A DNA stretch of 64,000 bases from Earliella scabrosa (Eukaryota; Basidiomycota; Agaricomycetes; Polyporales; Polyporaceae): assembly GCA_022605405.1 (NCBI GenBank), contig JABYQQ010000029.1, forward strand, positions 248,001 to 312,000, given 5' to 3'. Numbering within the stretch: the stretch's first letter is position 1; each line of letters opens with the position of its first letter. Position numbers and translations under genes: made by a program. Below the pieces are notes generated by a model, which saw only the letters and a program-made list of their open reading frames with translations, had not been told where the DNA came from and made no database searches. Below are positions 10,801-22,471 of the stretch, piece by piece.

Positions 10801-13800
10801 ATCCAGGGTGACGTCCCGAACCGAGTTCGCGCGGGTTCCTGGCTGCTGCGTCCACGAAGATACAGTGGCGTTAATCTCTGCGCGTTATAGACACTTGCTC
10901 TCATGCACGGCCCGAACGCGTTCTCAGCCACGTCGTGCGCAGACTGGGTCACGGTCTGGAGGTCCGCGTGGCGGGCCCGGGTCGGGCACGGCGACTCAGC
11001 GAAATATTCATTCGCCCGCCCGTAAAGCACCCTTGCGGCTGAGAACGCAGGTCATTTCGGCTGGAAATTAAGGTCGCATCGCTTCTGTAATTGGAAGGCG
11101 CACTCACGCCTGTGTCAATCCCGCGGGGTGCAGAGCACTTTGCAGGGCCCGGGCTAAGGGAGGAGAAATCGCCGCGCATACGAGCTAGAATCCGGCAGGG
11201 GCGTTCCTTGGGACCGACTCGCATCATATGTCGCTGCGTGGGATCGCGGAGGCATTTGTTCGTAAGAGGGAACCCTCGACCTGAGTTGGGTCTGATGTAA
11301 GGAGCTCCGCCTCCGATAATGTCTTGCATAAATCCGAACCTTGTCTCGCTAATGCAGCTAATCGCGCACTCTCATCCGTCGCGGAGATCATCCTTCGTTT
11401 GAGCCCCCGTGCTAAATCTCAGCCCCATGGAGCGCGTCTGGGCCCTTGCATTCATAGCATCAGAACCGTCAGTGCATCAACGACGCCAGAACGCCGACGA
11501 CGCACCAGGCCAGAGGCAAAGAGTCCAGAATCCAGCATGCAAAAGCACGGACCGCTATGGGTCCACCATCATCGGGGCTCGCGCCACCGATGGGCTTCTA
11601 CCGACCGCGGTGGATGGGGCGTGATTGGGCGGGCAATACGAGGGTGCTCGCGGCGCATCATGGCATGCGAAGTAAGGCCTCGGATCGTCATCGATCCCCG
11701 CTCGTCATTGGTCCGTCCAGGCTCTCGCCGGCCTGGACGCGCAGCTGAACAAGACCGTGATCAAGATTAGACGGCAGCTCACAAGATCGTGGAAGCGGTA
11801 CCTGCCCTTCTCCGACATGTGCTCGTGGCGCACGCGGGTCGCGAGAATGGAAGGACGTAATGGACGCGCCCTCCGGCATCAGCGTGAAGTTCAATATCCA
11901 CGAGTCGAGACCCCGACGGTCCTGCTTCTCGGAGTCTCACCCGCGACGGTCTTGAACCTTTGCCTGCGGTGGCCAAGTGCTTTGCATCCATTTAGACCTG
12001 CCACGCAACGTTCTCAGTAAGTAAGGAAAACTAAGGAGGAAGGACATCACTGAATGAAGGAACGCTCACAGATCTCAGGCTTGCAAAGCCAAGAGCCCCA
12101 AATGCTTCCGCGACTGCCGCGACTGTGAGAACTCACCATCTGCACGGGCGCCAACATCGCCGACGTCCATCCGAGCGTACCCGCACCGGGCGGTTGGTAG
12201 CTCGAGGCTGACGAATTCGACGAGGGCCGCCCCCACGCGCCCGTGGGCCGCTCCTGCGCGATATGGTCGACTGCACCGCTGCGCCGGCCTTGAACCCAGT
12301 CTCGCGCGCGCCTGAGCCTATGTTGCACGGATGCAAATGTCGCAGAGTTCGAGATGACTCGGCCAGAGCGTCGGGCGTTTAAGGGTCGTTTCTGCGTCGA
12401 ATTGCATGTCGCTGAAAGGGGATCGTATGGGAGCGACCATCAGGAACGAACCAGAGAGAGACATGTGCTCACTCCGCCCGACTGAGACGCGTCGCCCGCC
12501 GCTGAGAGCGGACCCGGGACGCGTCCTCAGGCCTCAGCCTCTGGCTTCGAGTCTTCGTCGCAGTTGATTGAACCCTCGAATTCTCGTATTCGATGACGCC
12601 GCCCCGGCGTTTCGTTCGCTGGCTCCCAACTGGGTCCAGGTCCTCCCAACGAGAGTCAAATTGTCAGCGACCGGTTCTGGTTCTGATTGCGGCGCTGGGT
12701 TCTAAGGACGTTAGTGGACAAAGGCCAACCTGCGCACAGCCCGAGTCGCTCGTCCGCGCGTCGGCGGAGAACATCGACTGGCACTCACCTCGTGCAACAT
12801 TGTCCCCATTGCCCACCAGCCCGTCCGCTGCCTCGCGGCTCGCGCGTGTCGCGTCGCGAAAGCGCATCTCGAAGCTCGTCAGCCAACCCAGGCAGGGCTG
12901 TTCCCTCTCCGCCCAGCGGCGCCGGAAAGTCGTCCGACCGCTCCTGGGATTTGCAGCATCATCTGATAGCCTCCCAGGTCATGTGAGGAGATAAGATAAC
13001 TCCCCACACGGCGAGCGTGGCCCGGGCGAGAGGGAGCGAGGGGAGGTCGGCATAGAATTCAAAACACCGGTCGACAGGCCTGGGAGCGACCTGGGATGCC
13101 CAAGCTCAAGAGTCGATATTCAATACATACAGCACCGTCCGATCGCGAGCGCCGAGGGTCGACCGCGCAAGGGTCGGTGGGAAGGAGGCTAGTTGACGTC
13201 AAGCGCTGCGAACGCAAAATTTACTGGACGTGGAATCGTGGATGGCTCGTGCTCGGTACGTAAGACAGACATACAGACGTTACTGCAACTTTATGCGTAC
13301 ATAGTCCAGAAGGGGCGCAAACTGCAAGGAGGGGAGGAGCGGGGAGACAGACTATGAGGTACAACAACCGCGGAACGCACCTGCAGGCGAGGGCGGGCGC
13401 CGCTGTGCCCTCTCTCTACATAGAGCGTCGGAACGGGACGGGACAGGGCGGGACATACAGACAGACATACGTAAGGCGTGAGTTCGTGTACAGGAACAGG
13501 GAGATGGGAAAGCAGAAACAGGCGAAACGCCACACGACACGAGACCAGAAGTGGACAGAGGACGGCGAGGCGACGACGGGTGCAAGTCCGTGGACTTTGC
13601 GCCTATCGCCGCCGTCTACGGCCGCCTAACGTCCCCGGCGAGCTATCGTACAATTCGTACAGGGCAGGCAGCGAGCGGGCGTGTATGGGCGACAGGCTGC
13701 AGCCGGAGGAAACAGACTAGTGAGTTGAATCACCGGACGGGGCGGGGCGGGGCGAGGCGACAAGCGAATAACGGGCGGGCATTCAAGGAAAAAGAAAAGC

Positions 13801-13951
13801 CACACGATGGACGAATGCGGTTGAGCGCAACGAGGAAACCGCGCGTCACGCGGAGAGACGCGGTGGAGGGATTCTATCGAACGAGCTTGGTGGAACCTAC
13901 CGGAGGCGTGCCCACTGCAGGCTGCAGCGCGAGGTCGCGAGTCCGACACAA
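7871..13951. other. 6-kb stretch without a recognisable gene
   Basis: Open frames here are short and show no known domain. Minus-strand splice-donor-like sites (ACTCAC on the plus strand) recur near 9066, 9575, 9941, 11101, 12131 and 12782, and a few plausible minus exons can be read, such as about 12130-12330 and 12790-12870. I could not join them into a protein. The part around 8.3-9.4 kb is less GC-rich than the rest. The far right end is the 3' flank of the HMG-box gene. No rRNA, tRNA or clear transposon ends were found. Confidence 0.35.
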
Positions 13952-15885
13952 TTAGAAGTCGTCCTGGCGACAGTGCACGGCCGGGAAGACGAACGCGGAG
14001 AAGGCGTGGTCGGAGCCCCAAGCGTCGTACTGCGAATGCGCGGGGCCGAGCGCGCCAACGATATCAATGCCCGCGGGCTCGTTCCAGTCGCCGTAGAGCG
14101 CGCACGCCGCGGCGTCAAACGCGTCCGCCATGACGCTGGGAGAACCGGGGCCGTCCACGTAATGGCAAACCTTCGCGAGCGGCGAGCTGATCGGCGACGC
14201 CTGTTTCGGCAGGGGGCTCCCAGCCCACCCTTCGAGCGACGAGTACGACGAGGGCGAAGGCGCGGGCGCGTACGCTTCTCCCATCATGTCCGAGATGCTC
14301 GTCGGAGTCCCGATGTCGGCGGACTCCTGACCCCAGCCGTACGCGACGGGCGTCGCCACGGGCGAAGTCGCGGGGCTGCCGAGCGCATCACCATCTGGCT
14401 GCAGCGCAGGGAGGGGCGGGCTCGAGAAGGCACTGGGCGCAAAGCCGAACGCGTCTCCGGATCCGTCGAGCTGTGGCCGGGGGAAGTTGGGAAGGGGCAA
14501 CGCCACAGGGTTAAGCGAGTCCAAAACGTGTGATCGTGATGCACTCACGTCATTGACCCCGATGCCTCCGTCAGCAGTCCGCGGGAGAATGAGCGGCGCG
14601 GCCACACCTGGGCTGAACGGCTGGATCGAAGACACGCTGTCGTGCGCATGCCCCGTGCCCTCGCGTGACGCGCTGCTGTCGAATACGGTGCCTGCAATAT
14701 CTCCGCGCAGGCCGCCGCTGCTGTCGAAGCTACTCGCGCGTGCGTACGAGGGAGGCGCCGCGCTGAATGAGTCACGACGGGGAACTGCCACATTTTGAAG
14801 TTCGCCGGGAGTACGGGCGCGAGGGGCGGGTGCAGATGACGACCGTTTGAACATGGCCGTGAGGGGGACCTTGAAACGCCCATCCGTCGCAGACCGAGGG
14901 GAGACAGACTTCACGTCCGCGCATTCGATGGCAAGGGTGAGAGACGGCGTGGTATGCTCACTTCGGGGGCCCTCCACGGGCTGCACTTTGACGTCCGCGG
15001 TTGCATTGCCGGCGTCGCGTGTCTGGCTCTGCACCTGCGGAACGCCCATGACCGTACCCTCATCCTTGGGCTTGCGACCCCTCCCGACCTCGCAGTCGTA
15101 CTCTTCGACGGCCGCCGCGAGGTCCAGCCCGGTCTTCCCTGCAACGATAAAATCGGCAATCTTGGCGCACCTCTTCTCGCGACTGCGTTCCTCCTTCTCC
15201 GACTGCCCTCGCCCCTTCCTATTCCCCCTCTTCCGTGGACCGTCCTTCACCTTTGCGAGCGCATTCGCCGCGGGCTTGAAACGCCAGTCTGGGTACTTCC
15301 TGCGGTGCTCTGCGAGCGCGACGATCGCCTTTTGCTCCCACTCGGCGCGTTCCTCGCGCGGGAGGGCCTTCCAGCACTTGCCTGGGAACGGGGAACGCGT
15401 CAGACACGCGGCGGCCGTGCGGCAGGGAAAGGGTGACGTACCGATGATCTTGGAGAGCGCGCTGTGGTTGCCCTCGATCTCGCCGGGGATGTGCTGGGCA
15501 CGGATGAAGGAGGAGCGGAAGAGGATGAAGGCGTTGGGGGGCCGGGGGATGTAGGACGCGTCGCGTCTCTTCGCATGCGAAGCACGAGTGGGACCGAACA
15601 TGGGCGTGCCTGGCGGGGAGTCCATCGCCATCTCGGGGGCGACGAGTTCGGGCGGGCCGTCGTCGTTGGCCCCGTCGATGCTGTAGCCAAGCGGGGGAAG
15701 CTGGGTCGTGAAAGTGAAGGTCATTGGTGGGAGGGGATTGTCGACGAGCGGCGGCATGCCGTCTAGCAGGGCGAGGGTGGTGAGGGTCAGCACGAGGCGT
15801 GTGTTGGCCGAAAGAGGAAGGTACACGCACCGTCGTCGTCAAATGCCATCTGCTGCACTAGCGGGGGCGGGATCAATGCAGACAT
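13952..15885 (-). CDS. HMG-box transcription factor 1 (MATA-HMG/Sox type)
   Basis: This is a nuclear DNA-binding regulator. Exon 1 starts at 15885 (MSALIPPPLVQQMAFDDD) and joins via a GTGCGT donor to GMPPLVDNPLPPM. The HMG box lies at about residues 89-160: it opens IPRPPNAFILFRSSFIRAQH, has an intron after LSKIIG, and continues KCWKALPREERAEWEQKA to HRRKYPDWRF. A basic Lys/Arg-rich stretch (GPRKRGNRKGRGQ) follows, likely nuclear localisation. The rest is Ser/Pro-rich low complexity, as in fungal activators. A GTGAGT intron follows the GGIGVND segment. The stop at 13952 ends VHCRQDDF. The PPNAFILFR core is shared with MAT and Ste11/Prf1-type fungal HMG factors, but targets cannot be read from sequence. 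Upstream, TTTATTC near 16000 gives a weak minus-strand TATA candidate. Confidence 0.88.
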
Positions 15886-18800
15886 GGCGAGAACGGAGTC
15901 TGCAGAGGCGAGAGGGAGAGAGAGGAGAGTGAGCAGACGCGCAGAGGATCTGAGCAAGGAATCAGGCGGACCTAGAGCGTCGAACCCAAATGTCGACAGC
16001 CTTTATTCTCTTCTAGGCAACTGGGGCAGGTGTTCGCGCCGGAGCCTGTGTGCAGGTGGGAGGCGCAGTCGTGCGTGGCGTAGACGTCTCTGCCCGGGCT
16101 CGTGCTTCTCGAGAGCGATGAGGACGACCGCGGGCTCTGAATAGGAAGTCTGCGCCGGGAAAGGCTATCGCAGCGCACCAGACCGAGGCAGTGGCAATGA
16201 CGAGGCGAGTTCCGTGCGCACGAAGCACGCACGCCGGCCGGGCAGGTTATATCTTCGCCGCGGCTGGTTCATGGCTGGTGGCTTATGAACGATCACCTCC
16301 GCGCAGATGCCAGCAGCATCGATAGTTCCGAACAGCTGTCTCCGCATATGAGCGAAAGCTTGTCCCACACCTCCCATGACCGCGCATACGCTGATATTCA
16401 GGCGATATCGCTCCCCTATCACCCGGGAAATATACTTCCGGAGCGAAAGCAGACACTCACCTTGGCGGCTCCAGGTGCGCACAGCCCGCCCCGGAATATC
16501 GATACGACTTCGGGGCGCGGCCGCATGACAGTCCCGCTCCGCGTCCACGTTCCCGGCAGCCCAGTCGAATTATTGCGCCGAGAGTCATTCGTCTCTATCT
16601 GTCTGTGCAGCAAGTGCCACAATTGCAGCCTCGAGGTGGATGCACGAGCAGGAAATGGAAGCAGTGAGCAGTGTGAACGCCGCCAGCAAAGCCACGGCAC
16701 ACTGTTGGCGCGCCACCCGAGCGGTGCCAGGGGTCCTCCCGCTACCCCGCCTTCGGGCCACCGTCCCGAGTCGCCGCACTCATCCTCTTTGCGGCTCTCT
16801 CCACTCAACCAGCTCAACGTCCAGCGTACAGCCGGAACCAAACCCTCTCTCTCCGCCTACCACATGCTCGGAACATCTCTGATCCTCAGCTGCCTGCCGT
16901 CAGATCGTCTGCTCTTGTCTCTCTCGCTTCCTCGTTCTCGCCGCCGCCCCGACAGTTCTGGTTCCGAGTCTCTAGCTCGCTCTCCCTTCGGTCCGCTGTT
17001 CCTACCACTCCAACCCTGACCATCACAAAAATTCGCTCCACTACCAATCTGTAGGGATCCGCAGTGATTAACCACGGCCACCCCGGGGAAGCTAGCAGCA
17101 AGTTCCGGACGCGGACAGGGACGAAACTGCACAGGTACGCTCAAACCACGTCCCGGGACCCTACACTGTCTCCTCGCAACCACCTGCTACACCAGCCTCG
17201 AGGCCGCGCAGCTCGCCAATACTCTTCGGCCGTCGCTGGTCAGCGGTCACGCCATGTCGGCTTCTTGGTCCGGCTACTATGTCTGCACCTGTCTGATTTG
17301 CATCCGAGACTGTCGGTCAGTGTCGCGCCTCGACGTCGGAGATCTCGTGCGCCCGCATCGTATCTTGGGCGGCCCTCGGATGACCTCCACAGTCGCTCAA
17401 ACTATGCCACAGACACACCGTCAGCAGTCAGCAATCGGACCGGACCATTCGTAGACGCGTCCTCAATCTCCTTCCGGCCACCAGCGCGAACGCTGTTCCG
17501 CCACATGATGTCCCCGCCCCACCGCCTTGTACGAGATTCACGTCCACCGGTGAGTCCATCATACGCGCCGTCTGTCGTCGTTCAGTACAGTCGTCTTGTG
17601 ATATTGTTGAGGTCTGGGTCTCGTGGTATCGGCACGAATATCCGTGCGGATTCGGGTTGCAATTATAGGTTGCAACGCAACAACGATAGCCTTGCCCTGT
17701 GGGTGAGATGTTCGCCAGAGTCCTATGATGATTTCGCACTGTGTGCGCCTGATGCTTCCGAGGTTGTGTTCATGCTACTCCGAGCTCGGCGGGGAAGGAC
17801 GTAGGAGATCTCCGTCCAGGCGTTGCCAAGTAATGACACAAAAACCACAGACCGTTGAATAATGTGATCCTGTGCGCGTCTCGTGCTGGGCTGGTCCCAG
17901 GCTGGTCCGAACGAACGGAGGGGAACGCCCGAGGCCACACCTCCGCGCGCGTTCCGTTACGTCCGTATCGCACGAAGGTTCGCCTTGCACCAAAACATCC
18001 ATGCGCCGAGGTTCACGTCATGGCAGCGTGCTGCTGACCAGCACGAGCGCAGCGAAGTTACGTGACACCCACCATCCCCACAACTTCTCGCCGTGACATG
18101 CGCTTCCAATCGTGCGCGCAGTCTTGCTTATCCGAGCCACGAGCGGAGCATGCGACCGCCTTCTATCCTCCGCCCGCCGTCGGCCACAGACACATAGTCG
18201 CAAGAAGTCGCTCGTCATCCCATCTCCGACGGATGGTATGACAGGCGCTCCGTGCTCCGCGACATCGGACCGAGCGCCGAGTAGTCATGTGCACGAGCGC
18301 TTCATTGCCTGGTATTCGCGTAAGTCGTCTTCCCAGCAAGCTTCTCACCTCCGGCATGGCTGGCCACAGTCGACGCCACGGTCCTGCTGAACATCCTTTT
18401 CTCCCCAATATTTTTGCTCAGACGTCCTCGGGCAGCTCGGACTATCCTGGAGCGCGCGCAGCGGCCATGTCACGCTACTCATTCCATCCACAGTCCAACT
18501 GAGAGCGTCGCCAGTCGAGACGTCCCTTTGTTCTAGTCCGTGCACAGCGTCACTCATTAATAGCCTCGGTACGGCACTCGCCTTACTGCCTTGGGAACGA
18601 GATTGGGAAGGCGAGGCTCTGCACCCGCCTTCGCCCCTCCTCCGCGTCTTCCCGCCTTCTGGTTCTCGCGTTCGTCCCTGGAATGCAGCCTGCTGCCTGG
18701 GCAAGATCCGGGAGCGGTCCTGCGTCTTCCCCGCACCTCGATACAACTCCCGAAACTCAATCCTCGACCGTCGGCACCACCACTCGAGAGCCGCCACCAC

Positions 18801-19605
18801 ACCGACCGACCGGCGTGACAGAACAGGAAGCGCTGCGCTCCCATATTCCAGAGTGTCGGTGTCGGACGGAACGAGGAGCGCGAAGCTCGACCCCGCGCGG
18901 GGGGCCCACGGTCGCGCTGCCTTCTCCCTTTGTCCGGGTTTGGATCTCGGATTCGCGAAGAGAGTTTAGGTGACGTCCTCCCGGCTGGGAGTCATCGTCG
19001 CGGCGCTTCCATTCTTACTCATCTCGAACCCTAGCTTGCGGACCGTGCGCCCATGCTGACGTCGAAGGCGGCTCGCGTGAGTCTTGAATGTTGGATGTTG
19101 AATTTTGAACATGAAAGACGATCCCGACCGTCGGCCGCCATTTGCTCTGCGCCCTCGGACTCTGATATGTCAAGTCCAATCCGGCCGCACTGACGCCACA
19201 GTTCCACGGGGCTTCTGGACGTACACCGCTGCCAAAACGAGGATGCATTGCGCGCGCGACAGAGGCACGAGACGGACGAGAGAGGAAAGCACAACGAGGA
19301 AGAGCAAGTGCGCGAAGCAAGAGCACGACACCTCTACCAGACCCGACCCTAAAAACAGACGCGAGAAGCCCAAAGCGGCCGACACAACAAAGACTTCGCC
19401 CGACTGGGACGACGCACGGACGCGCCGACTTCATCATGCCGACCGCACGACCCGCTCCCGTCCACGCCTCGGAACCCTCGATGCATTCGGGCTCGGGATC
19501 GCGAGAACGTGGAATGCGCACTGTGGCGTGTCGGACTGGGGGGTCGAGTCACCACCGTCGACGCTCCGTTTTCGACCACTCATCGTCCACCGCATACCCG
19601 CACGA
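15886..19605. other. Intergenic, GC-rich, no supported gene
   Basis: Several long open frames exist on both strands (for example around 16.3-17.0 and 17.1-17.8 kb on the plus strand). They are Ser/Arg/Pro-rich, overlap in other frames and contain no recognisable domain, as expected by chance in GC-rich DNA. The left end is the promoter of HMG-box gene 1 and the right end is the 3' flank of the DUF6699 gene. Confidence 0.4.
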
Positions 19606-21597
19606 CTACGGTGGCGGCCCCACGAACAGCATGAACCCATTCCCGTCCGGCGCCGGTGCGAGCCCGCGAAAGAATGGCGCATCTCCCAAATAATCGACCC
19701 GCCTCAGCCCGTCGTCCCTCGGCGGCCGGCGCCCGCCGACTTCAAGCTTCAGCCGCCGCCAGTACGCCTCGTGCGTGAGCGCCATGCGCCAGTACGACAT
19801 CGCGCACACCTCCTCGTCCCACAGCCGCTCCTCAAAGTTGGCGAGCAGCGCGTCGAGCACGTCCTTGACGCACACCGGCAGCGCCTCGTGCCGCGCAAAC
19901 ACCGTCACCGGCCACGGGAACGACTGGTGCCAGTCCCCCGCGAGCGCCGTGATGCGCAGGCTCGGCACCCCAGGGTACGTCGCCGGCTGCGCGCCGTTGG
20001 GCCCGTCCGCGCAGAACTCGAACATCCCGACCGGGACGTTGCTTGAGGTCGAGGCAGACCCAGAGTGCACGCTTGGCCGCCCAGCGTTTATGTTCGAGGG
20101 ACGGGTGCTCGGACCGGCTTCTGCTGGCCCGGGCCGCCAGTTTGTGCTGGTGCTGGGAGGTGGCTCCTGCTCTCTGCAGTCGAGCAGGATGTCCTCCACG
20201 CGCATGCGCAGGTCGAAGTGTATTGGCGGTCGTCCTTTGATGCGGTGCGCGAGGAACGGATTGAGCTGCAACTCTGAGGCCAGCGGCTGATACGTCAGCC
20301 GCGGTGTCGGCCAGAGGGTGGGGCGCGAGGGCAAGGATGGATGCTCCGTGCGCGGAACCCATTTCTCAGGATGTCGCGAACCATCGGGGCTGCAAAGACT
20401 TGCGAACATCCCTTCGACCTGTAGAGGGCTCATCGGGGGGCGCGGAGATTCCGGCGGCGCTGACGTTGGACGTCAGTCGCGCTGCTCGATGGTGATCATA
20501 CGACAGGTGAGTACCCACTCGCGTTGTGAACAATGATATCCCACGGCGGACCCAGATACGGACGCGCCCAGGCGCCATACGCGCGCCACTCCGCAGGCGC
20601 GACCTCGCGCGTCCCTGCGTCTGGGTGGTTGTCGCTGTTAGCGCATCCCCAATCCATGGGGGGAGCGTCGCGCTCGTTCGCAGCCACAACACGGCTTCTC
20701 CCTGGTTGGTCAAGCTTTACGTCAACGCGCCGATCCCGTCTGTACGTACGCTGCGCCTCGCCGCACGCAGCACGGTCAGCGAGATCGAGAGAGAGACGGA
20801 CACGCACTGAAGAGCTTCTTGAGCCACGACACGGGCCTCTCCCGCTCCCGCTCCCGTTCCTTCTGCTTCGCGCGCGGCCGCGTCTGTGCCCTCCTCCCAC
20901 CCTCAACTTCAGCCTCAGCCTCAGCTTCAGCCTCCGCTTCGTCCGATCCCCGATCCGCGCCCGGTCCCGGCGCGTTCTGTGCCTTTTCTCGTGGGTGGGC
21001 TAATGTCCGTCCCTCCGTTCCTGTACGTGTGTGGGCACGATGCGCAGGTGTGAAGACGGACGTTGACGGCGCGTGCACCCCATCCCCGGGCTGCTGCTGC
21101 TGCTGCTGCTTGCCATGCCACGCAGACGGGCGTGCCCGGCTCTCTTCGCGTCCGTATGTCCGTGCCACCACCCCATCTCCCAGGGAGCTTCCGTGCTCGT
21201 GGGTCCCACGCGGACCTGTCCGAGCACGGGTGGCCTCACCCCGGCTTTGGCTCGTTGCATTATTTGAATGTGTGTTCGTGTTCATGGCGTCGGGCGAGCG
21301 CATGTCCGGCGACTCGACCCACGGGTGTCTGAGGTCGACCGCGTGCGCCGCGTTGGCGAGGTTGGCGGGCCAGTTTTCGTGTATGTGCATCTCCGGCATC
21401 TCCGGCACCGTGCGCACGTACGTGAACACGGGCGTGTACGGATGCGAATTTGATTGGGGTCGGGAGAGGGAGACGGATTGGGAGCGGGCGTGTGCGTGTG
21501 CGCCCGCAGATGCGGACGATGCGGGCCTGATCATGCCAGTGCTCGCTCGTGAGGGATGGGAGGCCTGATGCGGACGGTGTGGGTGCGGATGCGTCAT
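19606..21597 (-). CDS. DUF6699 domain protein with low-complexity N-terminus
   Basis: The start at 21597 (MTHPHPHRPHQASHPS) opens a long disordered N-terminal half: His/Ser-rich, a run of six Gln, an Ala/Glu dipeptide repeat, and a basic REREREERP-like patch ending WLKKLF. An intron (about 20816-20713, acceptor CAACCAG) joins this to RRSRVVAANERDAPP and then to WAPRYLGPPWDII-like sequence. A further intron (GTACTC donor, TTGCAG acceptor) leads to the conserved C-terminal domain. That domain has LNPFLAHRIKGRPPIHFDLR, PSLRITALAGDWHQSFPW, VKDVLDALLANFEERL and LRRVDYLGDAPFFRGLAPAP. This is the pattern of the Agaricomycete family DUF6699, whose function is unknown. The stop is at 19606. The N-terminal half is unusually long and repeat-driven for that family. 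Confidence 0.72.
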
Positions 21598-22471
21598 CCC
21601 TGTTCGCTCAGTTGCTGCGATTGGAGATTGCGTTGGAGTTTGGATGAGGAATCAGTCGCAAGCAAATGAAAGATGCCCAGAGCCTGTCCCTGGAGCGTGA
21701 AGCTTGAGCTTACTTGCCCGTGGGGGCGTCTGCGCTATTGTCTCGGGCCTAGTGTGAGAGCGGTGAGAGCGGGATCGAAGCGAGACGTAGAGCGGGAAGC
21801 AGCCGAGCACCGAGCGGTCTGCAGACTGCAGCTGAGCGGGGTGCGGGAGTCGTAGTCGGGACGAAGAGAGGAGTACGCATGCGCCGCGAGGCGTGAGCGT
21901 TCCCTGCACAGCCGTATCGAGGCAGAGCAAGATGTCCTAGGAGAACTTGCTGCATTATCGGCTATATCAGCCTCGCTCTCGACCCACCCTCCTCGCCTGC
22001 ATACATAAGGCAGGTCGTGGGCGTGGGCGTGGCAGGTGGGAATCTCCGGCCGGAATAGGCTCGAGATCCCACAGGCGCTCTTGTTCCCGAATTGGGCTGC
22101 ATTGACTCGCGTAAGGCTGGTTGCTAGCCATCCTCGTACGTCTTGTAGTAGTTACGATAGTCAAAGCAAAACACGTCAGTTTGTGTGCAGTCAGTCTCTG
22201 GCGAGTGATAGTCGAACGTAACACGACTTCTTGCAGAACGCTGGGGCACAGTTTTCGCTGCCTCGCCGGCGCCTTGCACACGTGATCGTGGTGTCTCATT
22301 AAGTCGAGGCGCGACGCATTGTCGGCACGCGGCAGAGCAGAGTGCGCGAGACCGAACAACGTCAGTCGGGGGGAGTATGATCCGCTCCATACGCTCGAAA
22401 CACAAACGGCGCGCACCTGCAGCACAAGACTTGTTACGGCGTTGCTACGACATCCGACGTGAAGAACGAGC
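21598..22471. other. Intergenic
   Basis: This holds the likely promoter of the DUF6699 gene, with a weak TATATC-type site near 21962, and the 3' flank of the DNA glycosylase gene. No coding evidence was seen. Confidence 0.4.

Noticed and set aside
16285..17804. Two long plus-strand frames of about 245 codons
   Set aside because: Arg/Ser/Pro-rich with no domain, no intron pattern and equally long frames in other phases, as expected in GC-rich non-coding DNA.
20819..21568. Long plus-strand frame opposite the DUF6699 gene's first exon
   Set aside because: It is the antisense shadow of a low-complexity coding exon; its Cys and Arg runs come from reading CTG and CTC repeats on the other strand.
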